This document shows, in pieces, positions 7,139 through 12,268 of a stretch of 12,268 nt of DNA. The notes below the pieces were generated by a model that was not told the DNA's origin, ran no database searches, and saw only the letters and a list, made by a program, of their open reading frames with translations. Source of the DNA: Thiodiazotropha sp037382205 (GTDB taxonomy: Bacteria; Pseudomonadota; Gammaproteobacteria; Chromatiales; Chromatiaceae); assembly GCA_037382205.1 (NCBI GenBank), contig JARRQD010000071.1, forward strand, positions 1-12,268, given 5' to 3'. The position numbers were made by a program, and so were the translations under genes. Position 1 is the first letter of the stretch. Each line of letters starts with the position of its first letter.

Positions 7139-8293
7139 TCAGCTTCGCTCCTCGAGCGGTACGTATTGGCGATTCTCCGGACCGGTATAGTTAGCCGATG
7201 GACGGATGATCTTGCCGTCTTCTCGCTGTTCGATCACATGGGCGCCCCAACCACTGACCCGGGAGATGACAAACAGCGGCGTGAACATGTCGGTGGGTAC
7301 GCCCATCTGGTTGTAGGAGACTGCAGAAAACCAATCCAGGTTGGGGAACATCTTTTTGATCTCCCACATCACCGCTTCCAGTCGGTCCGCCACATTGAAC
7401 ATGGTCATGTTGCCGGCCTCTTCAGAGAGGCCTTTGGCCACCCGTTTAATGACTTCATTACGGGGGTCGCCGACGGTATAGACCGGATGACCGAAACCGA
7501 TCACGATCTCCTTGTGTCCGACCCGTTCACGGATATCCGTTTCCGCTTCATCGGCGTTGTGATAACGGCTCTGAATACGGAACGCCTCTTCATTGGCTCC
7601 GCCATGCTTGGGCCCACGCAGGGCGCCGATGGCCGCGGTGATGGCGGAATACATGTCGGAGTTGGTGCCGGCTACGACCCGAGCGGTAAAGGTGGAGGCG
7701 TTAAACTCATGCTCCGCATAGAGCACTAGAGAGGTGTGCATCGCCCGCACCCAGGAGGCTTTGGGTTTTTTACCATGCAGCAGATGCAGGAAGTGGCCGC
7801 CGATGGAGTCGTCGTCGGTCTCCACATCGATGCGCTTACCGTTGAAGGCGTAGTGGTACCAGTAGAGCAGGGCGGAGCCGAAGCTGGCCATCAGCCGGTC
7901 GATAATCTGACGGGCCTCGGCAGCGGGGTGGCTCTCTTTCTCTGGTACACAGCTGCCCATCACAGAACAGGCGGTACGCATCACATCCATCGGATGGGCT
8001 GAGGCCGGTATCGCCTCGAGTGCCTGTTTGACCGCCAGGGGCAGGCCGCGCATCGATTTCAGCTTGGTCTTGTAAGCGGCCAGTTCCGATGGGCTGGGCA
8101 GGGTGCCGTGAATCAGCAGGTAGGCGATCTCTTCGAACTCCGCCTGTTCTGCAAAGTCGAGGATGTCATAGCCTCGGTAGTGCAGGTCGTTACCGGTGCG
8201 GCCAACGGTGCAGATCGCGGTGTTGCCGGCAGCGGTACCGGAGAGGGCGACTGACTTCTTCGCCTTGGGCAGGATTTGATTGGGGTCGCTCAT
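7139..8293 (-). CDS. prpC: 2-methylcitrate synthase PrpC
   Basis: A 384-residue member of the citrate synthase family that condenses propionyl-CoA with oxaloacetate to 2-methylcitrate. The start at ATG 8293 is firm: AGGAGG sits seven bases upstream. Seen motifs: LHYRGYDILDFAE (from residue 37), AEHEFNASTFTARV (from 193), GPKHGGANEEAF with catalytic His230, the citrate synthase signature GFGHPVYTVGDPR with His269, and Asp320 in LDWFSAVSYNQMG. These fit the His-His-Asp triad of the Salmonella enzyme (235, 274, 325, from memory) with a constant offset of five. The short length and lack of an N-terminal domain separate it from the larger hexameric citrate synthase GltA. It is 64 bases after prpB and surely cotranscribed. 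Cytoplasmic. Some citrate synthase side activity is usual in the family. Confidence 0.95.
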   Translation of the reverse strand: MSDPNQILPKAKKSVALSGTAAGNTAICTVGRTGNDLHYRGYDILDFAEQAEFEEIAYLLIHGTLPSPSELAAYKTKLKSMRGLPLAVKQALEAIPASAHPMDVMRTACSVMGSCVPEKESHPAAEARQIIDRLMASFGSALLYWYHYAFNGKRIDVETDDDSIGGHFLHLLHGKKPKASWVRAMHTSLVLYAEHEFNASTFTARVVAGTNSDMYSAITAAIGALRGPKHGGANEEAFRIQSRYHNADEAETDIRERVGHKEIVIGFGHPVYTVGDPRNEVIKRVAKGLSEEAGNMTMFNVADRLEAVMWEIKKMFPNLDWFSAVSYNQMGVPTDMFTPLFVISRVSGWGAHVIEQREDGKIIRPSANYTGPENRQYVPLEERS

Positions 8294-8357
8294 GGGGAAA
8301 CCTCCTCTGATGCGATGGGTGTAATTTGATATCGATGAATGGCTCTCAAATAATCCT

Positions 8358-9248
8358 CTAGGATGTCTCCTCAGAGGTGAATAGCTGGTCCAGTTTCTTT
8401 TCGAAATCGTGATAGCCTAAGTAGTCGTAGAGATCCATGCGGCTCTGCATGGTGTCGAGCACCTGTTGTTGAGTGCCGTTCTTACGTAAGCTCTGGTAGA
8501 CATTCAGTGCAGCAGCGTTGGCGGCGCGGAAGGCGCTTAACGGGTAGAGGGCGATGCTGACTCCGGCGCTTGCCAGCTCATCAACGGTGAACAGGGGGGT
8601 GGAGCCGAATTCGGTGATATTGGCCAGTACCGGCACTTTAACCGCATCGACGAACTCCCGGTATTGGTCCAGTTCGGTCATCGCTTCGGGGAAGATCATA
8701 TCGGCGCCTGCTTCGACGCAGGCACAGGCTCGGTCGATGGCGGACTGCATACCCTCCACAGCGAGGGCATCGGTGCGGGCCATTACCACGAAGTCGTCAT
8801 CCAGCTTGGCATCGACGGCGGCTTTGATCCGGTCGACCATTTCAGTCTGGGAGACGATCGCCTTGTTGGGGCGATGACCGCAGCGCTTCTGCTGTACCTG
8901 ATCCTCCAGGTGGACGGCTGCCGCACCGGACTTGTTCATATTGCGGATGGTGCGGGCGATGTTGAAGGCGCCACCCCAGCCGGTGTCGATGTCCACCAGT
9001 ACCGGCAGTTCAGTGACATCGGTAATGCGACGCAGATCGGTCAGTACATCCTCCAGGGTGGTGATGCCCAGGTCGGGAATGCCACAGGAGCCGGCCGCGA
9101 CACCGCCTCCGGAGATGTAGAGGGAGCGGTAACCGGAGGCTTCGGCCAGCCGTGCATGGTAGGCGTTGATCGCCCCGACGCACTGCAATGGCTTCTCCGC
9201 TTCGATGGCGGCCCGAAAACGGGTGCCTGGGGATTTGTCGTTGATCAT
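8358..9248 (-). CDS. prpB: 2-methylisocitrate lyase PrpB
   Basis: A 296-residue enzyme of the isocitrate lyase/PEP mutase family that cleaves 2-methylisocitrate to pyruvate and succinate, the final step of the cycle. The signature QKRCGHRPNK (Lys121, Cys123, His125) is intact; Cys123 is the catalytic base position. Metal-site acids are at Asp59 (GIPDLG), Asp86 and Asp88 (VLVDIDTGWGG) and Glu115 (HLEDQ). SGGGVAAGSCGIPDLG near residue 46 and the C-terminal YDYLGYHDFEKKLDQLF are typical of PrpB. The length separates it from the much longer isocitrate lyase AceA. Start at ATG 9248, with AGAGGA six bases upstream. It follows gntR after 224 bases that hold a repeat, and precedes prpC by 64 bases. 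A weak TGTGTCGAGC half-match to the operator lies at 9275-9284. Confidence 0.95.
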   Translation of the reverse strand: MINDKSPGTRFRAAIEAEKPLQCVGAINAYHARLAEASGYRSLYISGGGVAAGSCGIPDLGITTLEDVLTDLRRITDVTELPVLVDIDTGWGGAFNIARTIRNMNKSGAAAVHLEDQVQQKRCGHRPNKAIVSQTEMVDRIKAAVDAKLDDDFVVMARTDALAVEGMQSAIDRACACVEAGADMIFPEAMTELDQYREFVDAVKVPVLANITEFGSTPLFTVDELASAGVSIALYPLSAFRAANAAALNVYQSLRKNGTQQQVLDTMQSRMDLYDYLGYHDFEKKLDQLFTSEETS

Positions 9249-9319
9249 TTCATATCCTCTGAAAGGTAAGATCTGTGTCGAGCTTTAAGTTGTGTTTGTA
9301 CTTTGCGCAGGTCGCTCCA

Positions 9320-9354
9320 CTCTCCCTCTCCCTGTCCCTCTCCCGCCAGGGGAG
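9320..9354. repeat. CCCTCTCCC-family repeat between prpB and gntR
   Basis: CTCTCCCTCTCCCTGTCCCT runs from 9320, continuing to CTCCCGCCAGGGGAG (9340-9354). CTCCC (9340-9344) can pair with GGGAG (9350-9354). It is nearly the same as the copy at 6960-7001 and in the same orientation. It fills part of the 224-base gap between gntR and prpB. No separate gene is seen there; the open minus-strand frame through it is repeat-derived. Confidence 0.6.
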
Positions 9355-9472
9355 TTAATTTGAATGCATCCATAACGGTTTGTCGCAGAGTGGAATAGAG
9401 TGTCATTTCACTCCGGCGCCTGTTCGATGCATCGAGGGGGCTTAAAGAACATTCATAACCCAAAACTCACGC

Positions 9473-10162
9473 TCATAGCTTCTCCAAAAGCACACTCTCT
9501 ACATTGCGGCGGGAGGCGCGAATGTGCTGTCGCATAAGCAGCTCTGCCATCTCGGGATCCCGGGCGGAGATCACATTGATCAGGTACTGATGCTCCTCAA
9601 AGGCCTGCTGTGATCGCTTACTGCGCATGCCGAACTGATAGCGATACATGCGCAGTAGGTGATAGAGATCGTTGCACAGCAGCTCGATCAGCTGTTTGTT
9701 CTTGCTGCCCTGGACAATCCGATAGTGAAAATCGAGATCCCCCTGCTTCTGGAAGTAGGCCTGGCCATGCTGCTCGGCAATCTGCTCGCCATGCTGATTG
9801 AGCAGGCGTTGCAGCTCCTCGATCTCCTTGTCGGTCATATTCTGAGCGGCCAGCCTGGCCGCCATGCCCTCCAGTGCCTCACGCAGTTGGAAGATCTCAA
9901 TCAGCTGTTCGTAGGAGAGACTGACCACCCGTGCGCCCAGATTTGGTTTGCGTTCGACCAGCTTTCTGGCCTCCAGTCTGGCCATCGCCTCCCGTAGCGA
10001 GCCTCGGCTTACCCCGTATTGTCGAGCCAGTTCCGGTTCACTGATTTTGCTACCTTGTGGGATTTCTCCCTCAACAATCGCTCGTTGCAGCGCGTCAAAG
10101 AGGCGCTCTGTCAGCGGGATATTGGTCGCCTCAATACTGTTTGCAGTGGATTCGTTTTGCAT
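9473..10162 (-). CDS. GntR-family (FCD) regulator of the methylcitrate operon
   Basis: A 229-residue regulator with an N-terminal winged helix-turn-helix (SEPELARQYGVSRGSLREAM and ARLEARKLVERKPNLGARVV, about residues 41-80) and a C-terminal FCD ligand domain. The FCD pattern DLDFH (His146), EEHQ (His191) and RQHI (His213) supplies likely metal/carboxylate ligands. I chose ATG 10162 (MQNESTANSIEATN). The frame also opens at TTG 10186, but that TTG lies inside the palindrome TTGTCGACAA, so the longer form is unlikely. The ribosome binding site is weak either way. Its place as first gene of gntR-prpB-prpC-acnD-prpF, with palindromes in its own promoter and before prpE, makes it the probable local, self-controlled repressor. 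The effector is inferred to be a cycle intermediate such as 2-methylcitrate; the sequence does not prove it. Confidence 0.92.
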   Translation of the reverse strand: MQNESTANSIEATNIPLTERLFDALQRAIVEGEIPQGSKISEPELARQYGVSRGSLREAMARLEARKLVERKPNLGARVVSLSYEQLIEIFQLREALEGMAARLAAQNMTDKEIEELQRLLNQHGEQIAEQHGQAYFQKQGDLDFHYRIVQGSKNKQLIELLCNDLYHLLRMYRYQFGMRSKRSQQAFEEHQYLINVISARDPEMAELLMRQHIRASRRNVESVLLEKL

Positions 10163-10176
10163 ATCCGGTTCTTTAG

Positions 10177-10186
10177 TTGTCGACAA
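10177..10186. promoter_or_regulatory. Operator TTGTCGACAA in the gntR leader
   Basis: A perfect 10-base palindrome 15 bases before the chosen gntR start. It fits the general FCD-type pattern TNGT...ACNA. A degenerate partner TTGTCGTTAA lies at 10190-10199, centres 13 bases apart. By position it would be about 25-35 bases downstream of the predicted transcription start, where a bound repressor could act as a road block or join a loop with the -35 site. Confidence 0.6.
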
Positions 10187-10216
10187 ATATTGTCGTTAAG
10201 AGCGTTATTTAGGTAA

Positions 10217-10245
10217 TTTATAGACTATTATTTAAAAAGTGTCGA
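10217..10245 (-). promoter_or_regulatory. Sigma-70-type promoter of gntR-prpBC-acnD-prpF
   Basis: On the minus strand, TCGACA (-35; positions 10240-10245, 5 of 6 matches to TTGACA) is followed by an exact 17-base AT-rich spacer and TATAAA (-10; 10217-10222, 5 of 6 matches to TATAAT). Transcription would start near 10210, about 48 bases before the ATG of gntR. The -35 lies wholly inside the AAAGTGTCGACACTTT palindrome. Confidence 0.6.
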
Positions 10246-10251
10246 CACTTT
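10236..10251. promoter_or_regulatory. Operator palindrome AAAGTGTCGACACTTT over the -35
   Basis: A perfect 16-base palindrome with the same TGTCGACA core as the sites at 10177 and 12250. It covers the predicted -35 hexamer of the operon promoter, so binding of the GntR protein would block RNA polymerase directly. Together with the site at 10177 this suggests negative autoregulation. Confidence 0.65.
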
Positions 10252-10285
10252 AATGTTGTTTAGTCATTAAAATCTGATTTGAAAG

Positions 10286-10308
10286 CCGAGAGGATTGCTC
10301 GCTCTCAG
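10286..10308 (-). terminator. Possible weak terminator after prpE
   Basis: On the minus strand, CTGAGAG and CTCTCGG form a seven-pair stem (one wobble) with a nine-base loop, 12 bases past the prpE stop, followed by CTTTCAAATCAGATTTT. The stem is short and the T-rich tail is broken, so some read-through from prpE into gntR is likely even if it works. Confidence 0.3.
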
Positions 10309-10320
10309 TTCCCTGGTGGA

Positions 10321-12213
10321 TTATTTGGCGTATCCCATTTGCTGAAATGAGCTGGATATTTCGTCAAGAATAGCCGGGTCATCGATGGTGGCCGGCATCT
10401 TCCACTCCGTACCATCAGCGATCTTTACCATGGTGCCGCGGAGGATTTTGCCGGAGCGGGTTTTCGGCAGTCGTTTGACGATCGAGATGTGTTTGAATGC
10501 AGCGACCGGGCCAATCTGGTTGCGCACCAATTTGACCAGCTCTGCGCTGAGTTCCTCGACTGGGCGCTCGACGCCGCTTTTTAGAACCACCAGGCCGAGT
10601 GGCAATTGACCCTTGAGGGCATCCGCCACACCGATCACCGCACACTCCGCCACATCCTCATGGCTGGCCAGCACCTCTTCCATCTGACCGGTCGAGAGAC
10701 GGTGGCCGGCGACATTGATTACATCGTCGGTGCGGCTCATGATCCACAGGTAGCCATCTTCGTCTTTATAACCCGCGTCACCGGTCAGGTAGTAGCCGGA
10801 ATGGGCCCGTAGATAGGCATCGACAAAACGTGTTTCATTGTTCCACAGGGTAGGCAGGCAGGAGGGGGGCAGTGGCTGTTTGATGACGATGTCCCCCATC
10901 TCGCCAGTCGGTTTCTCGTGGCCCTGTTCGTCGAGGATTCTGACATCGTAGCCGACCATGGCAACGGTTGGTGAGCCCGCCTTAATAGGGAGCGGTTCGA
11001 TGCCCATCGGGTTGGCGGCGATGGCCCAGCCGGTTTCGGTCTGCCACCAGTGGTCGATGACCGGCTTTTCAAGCATGGTCTCCGCCCAGTGGAGGGTGTC
11101 CGGGTCACAGCGCTCTCCGGCCAGATAGAGGGTATCCATACAGCTGAGATCATATTTAGACATGTAGGCGCCCTGGGGATCCTCTTTCTTGATCGCGCGG
11201 AAGGCCGTAGGCGCGGTAAACAGTACCTTGACCTGATATTCGCTGATTACTCGCCAGAAGGCGCCCGGATCCGGAGTACCTACCGGTTTGCCCTCATAGA
11301 TCACTGTGGTACAACCGGCCAGCAAGGGGCCGTATACGATGTAGCTGTGACCCACCACCCAGCCCACATCTGAGGCGGCCCAATAGACATCCCCCGGCTC
11401 CACGTTGTAGATGTTTTTCATCGACCAGAGCAGCGCCGCCGCATGGCCACCATTATCCCTGACAACCCCTTTCGGCTGACCGGTAGTACCAGAGGTATAG
11501 AGTATATAGAGTGGGTCGGTGGCTTCTACTGGAACGCACTCTGCCGCCGCTGATTCGGATGTCGCCTGATCCCAGTCCAGATCCCGGCCATCGGTCATCT
11601 CTGCGGCCAGTTGGGGGCGCTGTTTGATGAGGCAGACCTGAGGTTTGTGGTTGGAGAGCTCAATCGCTTCATCCAGCAACGGCTTGTAGGCCACCACCCG
11701 ACTTGGTTCGATGCCGCAGGAGGCGGAGAGCACCATCTTCGGTTTTGAGTCATCGATTCGGGTTGCGAGCTCTTTCGCCGCAAAACCACCGAAAACCACG
11801 GAGTGAATTGCACCGATCCTGGCGCATGCCAGCATCGAGATGGCGGCTTCAGGAATCATCGGCATGTAGACAATCACCCGGTCACCCTTGGTCACACCCT
11901 GAGCTGTCAGCACCCCGGCGAGTCTGGCCACCTTATCGTGCAACTCAAGGTAGGTATAGCTGCGTTTGCTGTCTGTTACCGGGCTGTCGTAGATCAGTGC
12001 CAGGCGATCCCCATGTCCCGCCTCGATATGTCTGTCCAGCGCATTGAAGCAGGTATTGAGTTGTCCACCGACAAACCAGCGTGGTGATGGTTGGGCGGAT
12101 TCATCTAAGACCAGGTCCCAGGGCTTGTGCCAATCCAGTCCCTGTGCAACACCGCCCCAAAAGGCCTCTGGATCTTCCAAGGAGTGGTTGTATATCTCAG
12201 CGTATTTGGACAT
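10321..12213 (-). CDS. prpE: Propionate-CoA ligase PrpE
   Basis: A 630-residue AMP-forming acyl-CoA synthetase that makes propionyl-CoA from propionate, ATP and CoA. Start at ATG 12213 (MSKYAEIYNHSLEDPEAFWG), with AGAGGAA eight bases upstream. The frame opens 15 codons earlier at 12258, but that stretch is the operator region and is rejected. Motifs: YTSGTTGQPKGVVRDNGGH (ATP loop, about 239-257), HWWQTETGWAI (from 388), YLTGDAGYKDEDGYLWIMSR (475-494) with DDVINVAGHRLSTGQMEE, and the C-terminal LPKTRSGKILRG with catalytic Lys589, the usual target of lysine acetylation. Length and the NHSLEDPEAFW opening favour PrpE over the longer acetyl-CoA synthetase Acs; activity on acetate is also likely. 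It lies upstream of gntR, separated by 158 bases that hold the operon promoter. Confidence 0.93.
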   Translation of the reverse strand: MSKYAEIYNHSLEDPEAFWGGVAQGLDWHKPWDLVLDESAQPSPRWFVGGQLNTCFNALDRHIEAGHGDRLALIYDSPVTDSKRSYTYLELHDKVARLAGVLTAQGVTKGDRVIVYMPMIPEAAISMLACARIGAIHSVVFGGFAAKELATRIDDSKPKMVLSASCGIEPSRVVAYKPLLDEAIELSNHKPQVCLIKQRPQLAAEMTDGRDLDWDQATSESAAAECVPVEATDPLYILYTSGTTGQPKGVVRDNGGHAAALLWSMKNIYNVEPGDVYWAASDVGWVVGHSYIVYGPLLAGCTTVIYEGKPVGTPDPGAFWRVISEYQVKVLFTAPTAFRAIKKEDPQGAYMSKYDLSCMDTLYLAGERCDPDTLHWAETMLEKPVIDHWWQTETGWAIAANPMGIEPLPIKAGSPTVAMVGYDVRILDEQGHEKPTGEMGDIVIKQPLPPSCLPTLWNNETRFVDAYLRAHSGYYLTGDAGYKDEDGYLWIMSRTDDVINVAGHRLSTGQMEEVLASHEDVAECAVIGVADALKGQLPLGLVVLKSGVERPVEELSAELVKLVRNQIGPVAAFKHISIVKRLPKTRSGKILRGTMVKIADGTEWKMPATIDDPAILDEISSSFQQMGYAK

Positions 12214-12246
12214 TTCTCGACTTCCTCTGGTTGCTTGTTGTCGATC

Positions 12247-12260
12247 ATGTGTCGACATAT
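12247..12260. promoter_or_regulatory. Operator ATGTGTCGACATAT before prpE
   Basis: TGTCGACA core (12250-12257) with flanks matching as an inverted repeat except one pair. A degenerate second copy TTGTCGATCA (12238-12247) lies with its centre 11 bases away, about one DNA turn. The site is about 35-45 bases before the prpE ATG. A TAAAAT on the minus strand (12259-12264) could be the -10, which would put the transcription start inside the operator; the -35 would lie beyond the window. Confidence 0.55.
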
Positions 12261-12268
12261 TTTAGGTA

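Noticed and set aside
7166..7729. 187-codon plus-strand frame over prpC
   Set aside because: Antisense shadow of a well-conserved citrate synthase family gene.
8664..9269. 201-codon plus-strand frame over prpB
   Set aside because: Antisense shadow of PrpB, whose motifs and ribosome binding site are intact; no independent features.
9245..9463. 72-codon minus-strand frame between prpB and gntR
   Set aside because: It translates the CCCTCTCCC repeat and its flanks (PLAGEGQGEGEW); the same kind of sequence appears as a false extension of acnD.
1..12268. CRISPR array, tRNA or rRNA genes
   Set aside because: No regularly spaced direct repeats and no tRNA- or rRNA-like sequence were seen on either strand.

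Overview
The right three quarters of this window (about 3007 to 12258, all minus strand) is a complete 2-methylcitrate cycle locus for propionate use. The gene order along transcription is prpE, then gntR, prpB, prpC, acnD, prpF. It has the AcnD/PrpF form of the pathway instead of PrpD, and its regulator is a GntR/FCD-family repressor, not the sigma-54 activator PrpR. These choices, the protein sequences and the GC level (one 60-base line counted by hand in prpC gave 60%) suggest a gammaproteobacterium. I cannot name a genus from sequence alone.

How the genes work together: PrpE activates propionate to propionyl-CoA. PrpC condenses it with oxaloacetate to 2-methylcitrate. AcnD dehydrates that to an isomer of 2-methylaconitate, and PrpF isomerises it to the cis form. 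A housekeeping aconitase (expected elsewhere; not in this window) rehydrates it to 2-methylisocitrate. PrpB cleaves this to pyruvate and succinate. A perfect palindrome, AAAGTGTCGACACTTT, covers the -35 hexamer of a good promoter in front of gntR. The same TGTCGACA core recurs in the gntR leader and in front of prpE, so the GntR protein probably represses both itself with prpBC-acnD-prpF and prpE.

The left quarter (1 to about 3000) is different: lower GC (two hand-counted lines gave 35% and 40%), plus-strand genes, and decay. It holds the 3' end of a secreted-type protein with propeller blades and a LamG-like domain, a hairpin terminator, a GNAT acetyltransferase pseudogene with three frame breaks, a small unknown gene interrupted by one in-frame TAA, and about 880 bases without an intact gene that include a short inverted-repeat (MITE-like) element.

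A degenerate repeat family built on CCCTCTCCC-type arms links the two halves. It forms the ends of the MITE-like element and also sits in the prpF/acnD, acnD/prpC and prpB/gntR gaps. I see no previously undescribed multi-gene system. The points most worth a second look are the shared operator set, the repeats inside the operon, and the broken small genes on the left.
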